Shown: in pieces, positions 1-7,929 of the stretch | Numbering within the stretch: the stretch's first letter is position 1 | How the letters are laid out: each line of letters starts with the position of its first letter | Assembly (NCBI RefSeq): GCF_014596475.1 | Contig: NZ_MECJ01000028.1 | Location: 372,001-436,000, forward strand | Direction of reading: 5' to 3' | Origin: Streptomyces sp. CBMA152 | GTDB taxonomy: Bacteria > Actinomycetota > Actinomycetes > Streptomycetales > Streptomycetaceae | DNA: 64,000 nt | The notes under the pieces: generated by a model | What the model was told of the DNA's origin: nothing | What the model saw: only the letters and a program-made list of their open reading frames with translations | The model's database searches: none | Program-made: the position numbers and the translations under genes

Positions 1-397
1 CCGCCAGCTTCTCGTAGACGACGCCCACATAGCCGGTGACCAGGACGGGCCTTTGTGTGTGGCCGGGCCACAGGCGGGCGAGGCCGTGCAGCGCCGCCTG
101 GGCCGCGCCACCGACGAGCGCGAGGACCACCACGTCGTACGGCTCCCGCTCGATCGCCCGCAGGAACGCGGCCATCGTCACCTCGCGCAGCGCGTCCGCG
201 TCGACCCCGACCTCGCCGACCTCGGCGAGCTGCCGGGCGGTGGGCGTGGCCCGGCAGCGCACCAGGAATCCGCTGAGTTCGGGTGCGCGCTCGGCTATGC
301 GGCGGGCGGTGAGGGCACCCCATTTCCACCGGGTGTCGGAATCCGCGACAACGGCGATCCGGAGCGGGGCGTCGGCGGGACGGGTACGTGATGGCAC
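1..397 (-). CDS. DUF6716 putative glycosyltransferase (partial, 3' end cut by window)
   Basis: The complement reads a GTG-started protein of at least 132 residues that runs off the left edge. It begins MPSRTRPADAPLRIAVVADS, continues with DTRWKWGALTARRIAER, and later has a hydrophobic VVVLALVGGAAQAAL strand and VLVTGYVGVVYEKL. I recognise this as the N-terminal half of the DUF6716 putative glycosyltransferases, which in Streptomyces accompany GT2 and polysialyltransferase-like genes. The DSDTRWKWG segment is a Rossmann-like first strand and loop. No Shine-Dalgarno precedes the GTG; TAGCTT (405-410) lies 7 nt upstream, suggesting a leaderless transcript. It diverges from the GT2 gene at 585. 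Family assignment is from memory and catalytic activity is inferred. Confidence 0.75.
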   Translation of the reverse strand, partial: MPSRTRPADAPLRIAVVADSDTRWKWGALTARRIAERAPELSGFLVRCRATPTARQLAEVGEVGVDADALREVTMAAFLRAIEREPYDVVVLALVGGAAQAALHGLARLWPGHTQRPVLVTGYVGVVYEKLA

Positions 398-584
398 GTC
401 GAAGAAGCTAGGAATCCATTCCGATTGATGGCCCAACTGGACCGCAACAGATGGTTAACAGCGCGACTACTCAAGGGGAAAGAGCCCGCAAAGCGAACCG
501 GTTAACAATCCGGCCGCCCAGTGTTCACCCACCGTCCCTCGCCCGGCCAGTACGAATGACGCGGCGGCACTTAGCGTCACGCGG
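398..584. promoter_or_regulatory. Divergent promoter region between two glycosyltransferase genes
   Basis: This 187-bp gap is less GC-rich than its flanks and carries both divergent starts. On the minus strand TAGCTT (405-410) sits 7 nt from the GTG at 397. On the plus strand TAGCGT (572-577) sits 7 nt from the GTG at 585. Neither start has a Shine-Dalgarno sequence, so both look leaderless. The -35 elements are not convincing. No ORF or repeat was seen in the gap. Confidence 0.4.
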
Positions 585-1589
585 GTGGTCAAGCTCTCCG
601 TGGTAGTGCCGTTCTACAATGTGCGGACATATGCCCCCGACACCCTGAGAAGTCTGCGCGACAACGCGCGCGACGACTTCGAGTTCCTTCTGGTCGACGA
701 CTGCTCCTCGGACGGGACGGCCGAACTGCTCGCCCGCGCCGAGCGCGAGCTGCCGGGGGCGGTGGTCCTCAGACACGAGAAGAACGGCGGCCTCGCCACG
801 GCGCGCAACACCGGCATCGACGCGGCGCGCGGCGAGTACGTCACGTTCCTCGACGGCGACGACTGGCTGGCGCCCGGCTACTACTCCCAACTGGTCGCCA
901 CCATCGAGGAGTTGGGCTGCGACTTCCTGCGCACCGACCACGTGCAGTGCACCGGCAAGGACCGCACGGTGCAGCGGGTGCCGCACGGGCGGCGCGGCGA
1001 GGTGATGAACCCGCGCGACGCGATCCTGCCCACCACCCGCTCCACCTCGGTGGACTACGCGTTCGCCTGGGCGGGGATCTACCACCGCCGCCTGGTCGAG
1101 CGGGGCCTGCTGCACTTCACGGACGGGCTGCGCACCGCCGAGGACCGGCCGTGGATCTGGCGGCTGCACCGCGAGGCGGAATCGTTCGCGGTGGTGGGTC
1201 TGCTCGGCGTCTACTACCGCCGGGGAGTGGCGACTTCTCTGACCCAGATCGGAGACGTACGCCAGCTCGATTTCATCCGGGCATTCGACCAGGTAATCGA
1301 GGACACCGCCCAAGATCCAAATTCGGCGGAACTGCTTCCGAAGGCGGTACGGACGTACTGCGCCATTATTTCCCATCACCTGGGGAACAGTGAAAGGTTC
1401 GAACCCGCCGTGGCACGGAAACTGCGGACAATGAGCGCGGGAGCGCTGAAAAGGATGCCGCAGGACGTACTGAACGAGGCGCTGAACGCGATGGACGCGG
1501 GCCGCGCCTCCCGGCTGCGGCGACTGCGCGGCCGCACGGTCTCGACGCCGTCCGCCACCGCCGCCCGGAGCGCGGGGGCCGCGGCCTGA
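585..1589 (+). CDS. Family 2 glycosyltransferase
   Basis: A 334-residue GT-A fold enzyme expected to transfer a sugar from a nucleotide-sugar donor during surface glycan assembly at the cytoplasmic face. The N-terminus shows the GT2 signature: KLSVVVPFYNV (3-13), the nucleotide-binding LLVDDCSSDGT (35-45), NGGLATARNTGI, and the metal-binding DxD in FLDGDDW (about residue 90). A catalytic-base-like AEDRPW lies near residue 186. The C-terminal third is Ala/Arg-rich and probably flexible. Its TGA overlaps the ATG of the next gene (TGATG at 1587-1591), so the two are translationally coupled and probably act on the same glycan. Donor and acceptor cannot be told from sequence. Confidence 0.88.
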   Translation: MVKLSVVVPFYNVRTYAPDTLRSLRDNARDDFEFLLVDDCSSDGTAELLARAERELPGAVVLRHEKNGGLATARNTGIDAARGEYVTFLDGDDWLAPGYYSQLVATIEELGCDFLRTDHVQCTGKDRTVQRVPHGRRGEVMNPRDAILPTTRSTSVDYAFAWAGIYHRRLVERGLLHFTDGLRTAEDRPWIWRLHREAESFAVVGLLGVYYRRGVATSLTQIGDVRQLDFIRAFDQVIEDTAQDPNSAELLPKAVRTYCAIISHHLGNSERFEPAVARKLRTMSAGALKRMPQDVLNEALNAMDAGRASRLRRLRGRTVSTPSATAARSAGAAA

Positions 1590-2908
1590 TGCGTACGACG
1601 CAGATCTTCCTCGCGACCACGCTGTACGGGATGGCGACGCTGGCCGCCGCGATCGACAGCGACTGCTTCGCCCCGGCCGACCGGCGACTGCTGCTGATCA
1701 GCAACAACGCGCCGATTCCGGAGACTTCACCCTCGCTCGACACGATGCCGGGCTTCGAGCTGCTACGGGAGCGCTTCGACGGCGTGCTGTCGTGGAACGC
1801 CGCGATCGCCCCGCTGCACCCGGGCGGCTGGGGGCCGCGCGCCGACGACGTACCGCTGTGGGAGCGGCAGCTGCGGCGCGAGTGGGACCTCGGCGACGAC
1901 CGGATCGAGCTGGCGGTGGAGTCCCTCCAGGTCAACCCGGCGGGCGCGGTCGCCCAGCTCTTCCCGGACGCGCCGCTGCACGTGTACGCGGACGGCCTGA
2001 TGAGCTACGGCCCCACCCGCAACAAGCTGGACCCGCTGGTGGGTTCGCGGGTGCGCCGGGTGCTCCACCTCGACCTGGTGCCGGGCCTGGAGCCGCTGCT
2101 CCTGGGCGAGTTCGACACCCCGGCGGAGGTGATCCCGACGGCGGCGTTCACGAAGGTGGTGAACGAACTAGCAGTGGATAGCGGCGAGTTGGACGTGCCC
2201 GAAGGCGCGGCGCTGCTCCTCGGCCAGTACCTCGCCGCACTCTCGATCCTCACCGAGGCGGAGGAGGAGGAGCTCCACATCAGCATGCTGAAGGGGGCGG
2301 CCGGGCGGGGCCACCGCCGGATCGTCTTCAAGCCGCACCCGTCGGCCCCGCCCGCGTGGTCGCGGTCGCTGCGCACCGAGGCGGCGAAGCTCGACGTCGA
2401 ACTGACCATCCTGGAAAGCCCGTTGCTGGCCGAGGTGCTGTACGAGCGGATCGGCCCCGAGCTGGTGGTGGGCTGCTTCTCGACCGCGCTGCTCACGGCG
2501 TCGGCGTTCTACGGCATCCCGGCCGCCCGCACCGGCACCGAGTTGCTGCTCGACCGGCTCACGCCGTACCAGAACAGCAACCGGGTGCCGGTGACGCTGG
2601 TGGACGCGCTGCTGCCACCGCTGACCGGGCCCGCGCCCGAGCCGCCGAAGGACCTGGCGGCCCTGGTGGCGGCGGTCGGCTACGCGATGCAGTCCGAGAT
2701 CCGCCCGGACCTGCGCGGCACGGCGGAGCGATACCTCTCGCACCACCTGACCGACCACACCTGGCGCTACTTCAAACGCCGCCGCCTGACCACACTGGGC
2801 CTCCCGGGCGCGATCCCGTCGCAGCTGGCGTTCATCCCGCGGAACGCGACGGTACGGAAGCTGGCCCGGCGGGCCAGAGCGGTGGCCCGCCGGGCCCGGC
2901 TCACTTAG
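1589..2908 (+). CDS. Polysialyltransferase-family glycosyltransferase
   Basis: A 439-residue protein opening MRTTQIFLATTLYGMATLAAAI, which resembles the start of the alpha-2,8-polysialyltransferase (POLYST) family in actinomycetes. Family features include RLLLISNNAPIPE near residue 35, RRIVFKPHPSAPP (about 238-250), whose HP is the likely nucleotide-sugar binding element, and VVGCFSTALLTASAFYGIP, a GT-B-like donor-site loop. Coupled by TGATG to the GT2 gene upstream. The 3' end overlaps the convergent monooxygenase by 8 bp. A sialic acid or other nonulosonic-acid polymer is the natural guess, but no nonulosonate synthase or CMP transferase is inside the window, so the substrate is unproven. 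Confidence 0.8.
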   Translation: MRTTQIFLATTLYGMATLAAAIDSDCFAPADRRLLLISNNAPIPETSPSLDTMPGFELLRERFDGVLSWNAAIAPLHPGGWGPRADDVPLWERQLRREWDLGDDRIELAVESLQVNPAGAVAQLFPDAPLHVYADGLMSYGPTRNKLDPLVGSRVRRVLHLDLVPGLEPLLLGEFDTPAEVIPTAAFTKVVNELAVDSGELDVPEGAALLLGQYLAALSILTEAEEEELHISMLKGAAGRGHRRIVFKPHPSAPPAWSRSLRTEAAKLDVELTILESPLLAEVLYERIGPELVVGCFSTALLTASAFYGIPAARTGTELLLDRLTPYQNSNRVPVTLVDALLPPLTGPAPEPPKDLAALVAAVGYAMQSEIRPDLRGTAERYLSHHLTDHTWRYFKRRRLTTLGLPGAIPSQLAFIPRNATVRKLARRARAVARRARLT

Positions 2909-4376
2909 CGGCGCCGCACCGCGTCAGGTACTCCCCCAGCCCCCGGTCCGTCTCCCCGGCCCAGCCGACGTAGCCGTCCGGGCGGACGAGGAACAGGCCG
3001 CGCCCGTACGTCTCGTACGCGCTCAGGGTATGCACGTGGACCAGCTCGCTCCGCACCGCCGGGGGCTCCGTGCCGATGGCGAGGAGGGTGAAGTGGGGGC
3101 CGCTGAACAGGTCGAAGAGGCGGCCCTCGGGCAGGACGCCGTCGGGGGCGCGGTCGCCGGCCTCCAGGGCTCCGGCCGCGCCCGAGGAGAGCGGGCCGCC
3201 CCGGTAGCCGATGCCGAGCTGCTTGACCACGTTGCCGCGCTGGCTGTCCCCGCCGAGCAGGGCCTGGCGGTGCAGCCGGGTGCTCATGCCGAGGACGTCG
3301 GCGGCGACCGGCTGCCGCTCCTGCTCGTAGGTGTCGAGCAGCTCGGCCGGAGCGCCGTGCCGCAGCACCTGGCCGAGCTTCCAGCCGAGGTTGTAGGCGT
3401 CCTGGACACTGGTGTTGAGGCCCTGGGCACCGGCCGGCGAGTGCACATGGGCGGCGTCCCCGGCGAGGAAGACCCGGCCCACCCGGTACCGCTCGGCCAG
3501 TGCGGCCCGCGGCCGGAACTCCGAGGCCCAGACGACCTCGGTGATCTCGTCGGCGGTCACCGGCGTACGGGTGGCGATCAGCTTCCGTACGCCTTCGGGG
3601 GTGGCGTCCGGCACCGCCTCCACGTCCTCGTACTGGGCGACCAGCTGGAACAGCCGGGGGGCGCCCGGCAGCGGGCAGAGCACCACGGCGCCGCCGCTCG
3701 CGCCGGTCCACGCGTGCCAGTGGTCCCCGTCGACGAACGCGTCCGGCGCGACGACCACGTCGGCCACCAGCATCGGCTTGGGGTCGACCGCATCGCCGTT
3801 CATGGCGACGCCGAGCAGTCGGCGCACGGTGGACCGGCCGCCGTCCGCGGCGACCAGATAGCGGGCGCGGACCTCACGGCCGTCCGCGAACGTGGCCGTG
3901 ACCGCGTCGGCGTCCTGGTCGAGCCCGGTCAGCTCGGCGTCGAAGACGACCTCGCCGCCGAGGGCGCGCAACTCGTCGTGCAGCAGCGCCTGGAGGTGTG
4001 CCTGCCCGATGAGCAGGCCGTTCGCGTACGGGGTCTGCTCGGTGGGCTCCGAGACCTCCATCATGTCCCACTCGCGCCCGCGCACGGTGCCGTCCGGGCC
4101 CTCCCAGCCGAGCATCCGGGGGTACTCGCGCCCGGCCGCGCGGACCGTGTCCAGGATCCCGAAGTCGTGCAGCACCTCCTGGGTGCGCGGCTGGAGTCCC
4201 TTGCCGCGCGAACCGGGGAAGAGCCGGTCGGACTTCTCCACGAGCAGCGCGGACACGCCCCGGCGGGCGAGGTCCATGGCGAGCACAAGACCGGTGGGGC
4301 CCGCACCGCAGATGAGTACGTCGACGTCGACGGTGGTCGAGCCGCCGAAGGCTTCCTTAACGTTGTTAAGTTCCAT
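2901..4376 (-). CDS. FAD-dependent aromatic monooxygenase (PHBH/TetX-like)
   Basis: A 491-residue class A flavoprotein hydroxylase. Visible motifs are the dinucleotide fold VLICGAGPTGLVLAMDLARRG (about 20-40), the substrate-side SRGKGLQPRTQEVL, the DG-type motif AADGGRSTVRRLLGV, and the second FAD motif FLAGDAAHVHSPAGAQGLN. This arrangement matches polyketide hydroxylases and antibiotic-inactivating monooxygenases using NAD(P)H and O2. The substrate is unknown. The ATG at 4376 is the only sensible start. It diverges from a TetR gene with 37 bp between start codons, and one operator-like palindrome lies inside codons 3-7, so local repression by that TetR is very likely. The 3' end overlaps the convergent gene by 8 bp. 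Confidence 0.88.
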   Translation of the reverse strand: MELNNVKEAFGGSTTVDVDVLICGAGPTGLVLAMDLARRGVSALLVEKSDRLFPGSRGKGLQPRTQEVLHDFGILDTVRAAGREYPRMLGWEGPDGTVRGREWDMMEVSEPTEQTPYANGLLIGQAHLQALLHDELRALGGEVVFDAELTGLDQDADAVTATFADGREVRARYLVAADGGRSTVRRLLGVAMNGDAVDPKPMLVADVVVAPDAFVDGDHWHAWTGASGGAVVLCPLPGAPRLFQLVAQYEDVEAVPDATPEGVRKLIATRTPVTADEITEVVWASEFRPRAALAERYRVGRVFLAGDAAHVHSPAGAQGLNTSVQDAYNLGWKLGQVLRHGAPAELLDTYEQERQPVAADVLGMSTRLHRQALLGGDSQRGNVVKQLGIGYRGGPLSSGAAGALEAGDRAPDGVLPEGRLFDLFSGPHFTLLAIGTEPPAVRSELVHVHTLSAYETYGRGLFLVRPDGYVGWAGETDRGLGEYLTRCGAAK

Positions 4377-4414
4377 GCCGCGAGGATGCGCTTAACGGTG
4401 TTAAATTGTCAAGG
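4356..4414. promoter_or_regulatory. Twin TetR operators and overlapping divergent promoters
   Basis: Two palindromes share the form CTTAAC-N3-GTTAA: CTTAACGTTGTTAAG at 4356-4370 (6-bp arms) and CTTAACGGTGTTAAA at 4391-4405 (5-bp arms). For the monooxygenase, TTGACA (4412-4407, minus strand) and CATCCT (4388-4383) are spaced 18 bp, and the -10 ends 6 nt before the ATG, predicting a leaderless mRNA. The second operator lies between -35 and -10 and the first covers the start of transcription. For tetR, TAAATT (4402-4407) lies 6 nt before the GTG, also leaderless. Repression of both genes by the TetR product is inferred. Confidence 0.7.
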
Positions 4415-5055
4415 TGGCTACGACGAGAATCGACCGCGCGCTGGTCGCCGACACCGCGCTGCGGCTCCTGAACGAGGTGGGCCTCGACGGCCTCACCCTC
4501 CGCGCGATCGCCAAGGAGCTCCAGGTCCAGGCGCCCGCGCTGTACTGGCACTTCAAGAACAAGCAGGAGCTGCTCGACGAGATGGCGACGGTGATGCACC
4601 GCCGCATGACGCACGCGGCAGGCGGCGTCCCCGGCCTGGCCCGCGGCGCCACCTGGCAACAGCTCCTCGTCGCCACCAACACCGAGCTGCGGAAGATGCT
4701 CCTGAGCTACCGGGACGGCGCGAAGGTGTACGGCGGCGCGAGCTTCACCGGCACCGACCACGCCGAGTCCCTGGAGGCGTTCCTCGCCCTGATGACCGCG
4801 GCGGGCTTCCCCCTGCGCGACGCGGCCCGGGCCGTGATGACCGCGTACGCGTACACGATGGGCTTCGTCGCCGAGGAACAGGGCATGGCCCCCCACCCCA
4901 TGGACGTCCCCGACCGAGCCAACCGCCTGGCGTCCTACCCCCTGGCAGCAGCGGCGGGCCCGGACCTCTTCACCTCGTACGAGGAACGCTTCGAGGAGGG
5001 ACTGAGGGTACTGATCGCGGGGATGGAGACGGTGTACGGCCCGCGTTCCGCCTGA
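4414..5055 (+). CDS. TetR-family repressor (TetR_C_1 type)
   Basis: A 213-residue regulator. The N-terminal helix-turn-helix reads LRAIAKELQVQAPALYWHFKNKQELL (about 31-56), with the LYWHF helix typical of TetR itself and of drug-responsive relatives. The remainder fits the TetR_C ligand-binding domain. The GTG start has no Shine-Dalgarno and is probably read from a leaderless transcript. Two palindromes of the same type flank its promoter, so it should repress itself and the divergent monooxygenase until an inducer binds, perhaps the monooxygenase's own substrate. The inducer cannot be read from sequence. Confidence 0.88.
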   Translation: MATTRIDRALVADTALRLLNEVGLDGLTLRAIAKELQVQAPALYWHFKNKQELLDEMATVMHRRMTHAAGGVPGLARGATWQQLLVATNTELRKMLLSYRDGAKVYGGASFTGTDHAESLEAFLALMTAAGFPLRDAARAVMTAYAYTMGFVAEEQGMAPHPMDVPDRANRLASYPLAAAAGPDLFTSYEERFEEGLRVLIAGMETVYGPRSA

Positions 5056-5157
5056 TCCCCGGGCCGCCCGATCCCTCCGCCCGGGGCACGCCGTAATACC
5101 TAAGGGGCGCGGGGAACTGCGCGACAAGCCCCCACCGGCCCGCAGGCAACGTACAAC
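5056..5157. repeat. Dispersed intergenic repeat, copy 1 (plus orientation)
   Basis: Between two convergent genes, 5101-5149 carries AGGGGCGCGGGGAACTGCGC followed by a spacer and a CCCCCACCGGCCCGCAGGC tail. The same element recurs in either orientation at about 16933, 32880, 36387, 36500, 48147 and 51600. It lies only between genes, usually beside convergent ends, and is self-complementary when two copies face each other. A role in termination or mRNA 3'-end protection is inferred. Confidence 0.75.
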
Positions 5158-6756
5158 TCAGAACACCTCGTGCGGCACATACGCGCCCCACACCTCCCGC
5201 AGCGCCCCACAAACCTCCCCCACCGTCGCGCGAGCGGCCAGCGCCGACTTCATCGGATACAGAACGTTGTCGGCGCCCGACGCGGCCCGCCGCAGCTCGG
5301 TGAGTGCCGCCTCCACGGAACGACCGTCACGCTCGGCCCGCAACCGCTCCAGGCGAGCAGCCTGACGGTCCTCAATCGCCGGATCGACGCGCAGGGGCGA
5401 ATAAGGCTCCTCCGCATCGAGCTGAAAGCGATTCACCCCGACCACCACCCGCTCACCCGCATCCGTCTCCCGAGCGATCCGATACGCCGACCGCTCGATC
5501 TCCCCCTTCTGGAACCCCTGTTCAATCGCGCTGACGGCACCGCCAAGGTCCTCGACCCGCTCCATGAGCGCGAGCGCGGCCGCCTCCACATCGTCCGTCA
5601 TGGCCTCCACCGCGTACGACCCCGCGAACGGATCGACGGTAGCCGTCACATCCGTCTCGTACGCGAGCACCTGCTGCGTACGCAGGGCGAGCCGCGCGGA
5701 CTTGTCCGTGGGCAGCGCGATGGCCTCGTCGAAGGAGTTGGTGTGCAGCGACTGCGTACCGCCGAGGACCGCCGCAAGGCCCTGGACGGCGACCCGCACC
5801 AGGTTCACCTCGGGCTGCTGCGCGGTGAGTTGCACCCCGGCCGTCTGCGTGTGGAAGCGCAGCATCAGCGACTTCGGGTTCCGCGCCCCGAACTCGTCCC
5901 GCATCACCCGCGCCCAAATCCTCCTGGCCGCACGGAACTTGGCCACTTCCTCAAGCAGCGTCGTCCGCGCGACGAAGAAGAACGACAGCCGCGGGGCGAA
6001 GTCGTCGACGTCCATCCCGGCCGCCACAGCCGTACGTACGTACTCGATGCCGTCCGCCAGCGTGAACGCGATCTCCTGCGCGGGCGAGGCACCCGCCTCC
6101 GCCATGTGGTACCCGGAGATCGAGATCGTGTTCCACTTCGGGATCTCGGCCCCGCAGTAGCGGAAGATGTCGGCGGTCAGCCGCAGCGACGGCTTCGGCG
6201 GGAAGATGTACGTGCCCCGGGCGATGTACTCCTTGAGCACGTCGTTCTGGATCGTGCCCGTCAACTGCCCCGCCGATACGCCCTGTTCCTCCGCCACCAG
6301 CTGGTACATGAGCAACAGCAGCGCGGCGGGCGCGTTGATCGTCATCGAGGTGGAGACCCGGTCGAGCGGGATGCCGTCGAAGAGCACCCGCATGTCGTGG
6401 ACCGAGTCGATCGCCACGCCCACCTTGCCGACCTCGCCGTGCGCGAGCGGCGCGTCGCTGTCGTGGCCCATCTGGGTGGGCAGGTCGAAGGCGACGGAGA
6501 GGCCGGTCGTGCCGTGGGCGATCAGCTGCCGGTAGCGCGCGTTGGACTCGGCCGCCGTGCCGAACCCGGCGTACTGCCGCATCGTCCAGGGCCTCCCGGT
6601 GTACATCGTCGGGTACACACCCCGCGTGAACGGGTACGCCCCCGGCTCGCCGAGCCGCTCCGACGGATCCCAGCCCTCCAGGGCGTCCGGCCCGTACACC
6701 GCCTCGATGGGCAGCCCGCTCTCGGTGCGCCGGGCATCCTCGGCGTCGCGCGCCAT
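5158..6756 (-). CDS. Adenosylcobalamin-dependent acyl-CoA mutase, large (catalytic) subunit only
   Basis: A 532-residue TIM-barrel subunit of the methylmalonyl-CoA mutase family. RPWTMRQYAGFGTAAESN keeps the tyrosine equivalent to Tyr89 of P. shermanii MutB, KEYIARGTYIFPP keeps the arginine equivalent to Arg207, and ISISGYHMAEAG keeps His244. Isobutyryl-CoA mutase has Phe and Gln at the first two sites, so a carboxylated substrate such as methylmalonyl-CoA is more likely. The protein ends with the barrel (GEVCGALREVWGAYVPHEVF); the C-terminal B12-binding domain is absent and must come from a small subunit elsewhere. S. coelicolor has a second mutase large subunit at about this map position (recalled as SCO4869). 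GAGG precedes the ATG by 6 nt. Confidence 0.85.
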   Translation of the reverse strand: MARDAEDARRTESGLPIEAVYGPDALEGWDPSERLGEPGAYPFTRGVYPTMYTGRPWTMRQYAGFGTAAESNARYRQLIAHGTTGLSVAFDLPTQMGHDSDAPLAHGEVGKVGVAIDSVHDMRVLFDGIPLDRVSTSMTINAPAALLLLMYQLVAEEQGVSAGQLTGTIQNDVLKEYIARGTYIFPPKPSLRLTADIFRYCGAEIPKWNTISISGYHMAEAGASPAQEIAFTLADGIEYVRTAVAAGMDVDDFAPRLSFFFVARTTLLEEVAKFRAARRIWARVMRDEFGARNPKSLMLRFHTQTAGVQLTAQQPEVNLVRVAVQGLAAVLGGTQSLHTNSFDEAIALPTDKSARLALRTQQVLAYETDVTATVDPFAGSYAVEAMTDDVEAAALALMERVEDLGGAVSAIEQGFQKGEIERSAYRIARETDAGERVVVGVNRFQLDAEEPYSPLRVDPAIEDRQAARLERLRAERDGRSVEAALTELRRAASGADNVLYPMKSALAARATVGEVCGALREVWGAYVPHEVF

Positions 6757-6848
6757 GTGCTCGCCTCGCTTTCCTCGCGGCTTCTCTGCAACCGTTCGGC
6801 CCGCGTAAGAGTCTCTGGGTGCACCAGAGACTCATAAGGGGGGCGACG

Positions 6849-7721
6849 ATGCGCCGGATCCATCTCACCACTGTCATAGCCAGGACGCTCGCCGCGGCGA
6901 CCGTGCTGACGGTCACAGCCGCGTGCGGCGCCGGGACGGACAAGGCCGCGGTGGGGGTCGCTCCGACGACACCGGCGGCGTCGGTGCCCGCTGCGGCCGC
7001 GGCCGACGACACCACCAACGACAACAAGGCCGACGGCGCCGCGAGCCCGGCCTCGTCCACCGACAGGACCGCCGCGAAGACGCCCGGCAAGGTCCTGATG
7101 GCCAGCGGCGCCAAGGGCGACCAGGTCAAGGACCTCCAGGCCCGGCTCGCCCAGGTCGGCTGGTTCGACGACACGCCCTCCGGAACGTACGGCAGTGTCA
7201 CCTCCGCCGCCGTCAGGGGCTTCCAGGACAAGCGTCAGCTCCCCGCCACCGGCTCCATGGACACCGCGACCTGGCAGAAGCTGTCCGCGATGACGACCAG
7301 GCCGACCCGCGAGGAGCTCGCCGGAACGACGGTCGTCAAGCAGAAGACCAAGCTGGACAAGCGCTGTATGACCGGCCGCGTGCTGTGCATCAGCAAGACC
7401 ACCCGCACCCTCAACTGGGTGGTGAACGGCAAGGTCCTCTCCTCCATGGACGTGCGCTTCGGCTCGCAGTACACGCCGACCCGCGAGGGCACCTTCAAGG
7501 TGTTCCTGAAGAGCAAGAACCACGTCTCGACGATCTACCACACGCCGATGCCGTACGCGATGTTCTTCAGCGGCGGCCAGGCCGTGCACTACTCGTCGGA
7601 CTTCGCCAAGCGCGGCTACGCGGGCGCCTCGCACGGCTGCGTCAACGTGCGCGACAAGAAGAAGATCGCCGCGCTCTTCGACCAGGTGAAGATCAACGAC
7701 AAGGTCGTCATCTACTGGTGA
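6849..7721 (+). CDS. Peptidoglycan-binding L,D-transpeptidase lipoprotein (YkuD)
   Basis: A 290-residue exported enzyme that forms 3-3 peptidoglycan cross-links outside the membrane. The ATG at 6849 is preferred over the in-frame GTG at 6819 because AAGGGGGG precedes it and because it places the lipobox LTVTAAC at the end of a proper signal peptide. After a Thr/Ala/Pro-rich linker comes a PG_binding_1 domain (GDQVKDLQARLAQVGWF to LPATGSMDTATWQKL). The YkuD domain carries the catalytic motif HYSSDFAKRGYAGASHGCVN, with His and Cys of the SHGC core present. Divergent from the mutase gene and followed by a strong terminator. Confidence 0.9.
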   Translation: MRRIHLTTVIARTLAAATVLTVTAACGAGTDKAAVGVAPTTPAASVPAAAAADDTTNDNKADGAASPASSTDRTAAKTPGKVLMASGAKGDQVKDLQARLAQVGWFDDTPSGTYGSVTSAAVRGFQDKRQLPATGSMDTATWQKLSAMTTRPTREELAGTTVVKQKTKLDKRCMTGRVLCISKTTRTLNWVVNGKVLSSMDVRFGSQYTPTREGTFKVFLKSKNHVSTIYHTPMPYAMFFSGGQAVHYSSDFAKRGYAGASHGCVNVRDKKKIAALFDQVKINDKVVIYW

Positions 7722-7742
7722 GCCGGAGCCACCCCTGAACAA

Positions 7743-7782
7743 GACCGAGCCCCCCACCGGATCACCGGTGGGGGGCTCGGTC
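7743..7782 (+). terminator. Perfect 18-bp hairpin terminator after the L,D-transpeptidase gene
   Basis: Arms 7743-7760 and 7765-7782 are perfectly complementary over 18 bp around an ATCA loop (GACCGAGCCCCCC ... GGGGGGCTCGGTC). It lies 22 bp past the stop codon. There is no long T-tract, as is usual in Streptomyces. Confidence 0.85.
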
Positions 7783-7929
7783 GTACGGGAGAGGGCGCGG
7801 GCGGGATCGGGGGAACGTGTCCCGCCCGCGCCATTCGCGCCGAGCCGTGGGTACGGGGGGAACCCCGGCTCTGTGCGCCGCCGATGACCAGTCGGCTCAC
7901 TTCTTACTGCGCCACCGGGCCGAAAAGTG
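7783..7929. other. Intergenic spacer between convergent genes
   Basis: About 150 bp between the terminator and the end of the membrane-protein gene. No coding potential, repeat or clear promoter was recognised. Confidence 0.4.

Noticed and set aside
3030..5096. A 688-codon open frame on the plus strand over the monooxygenase and TetR genes
   Set aside because: It is antisense to the monooxygenase, its composition is that of a high-GC shadow frame (Arg/Val/Gly/Ala runs), and it crosses two recognised genes.
5170..6837. A 555-codon plus-strand frame over the acyl-CoA mutase gene
   Set aside because: Antisense shadow; Arg/His-rich with no motif.
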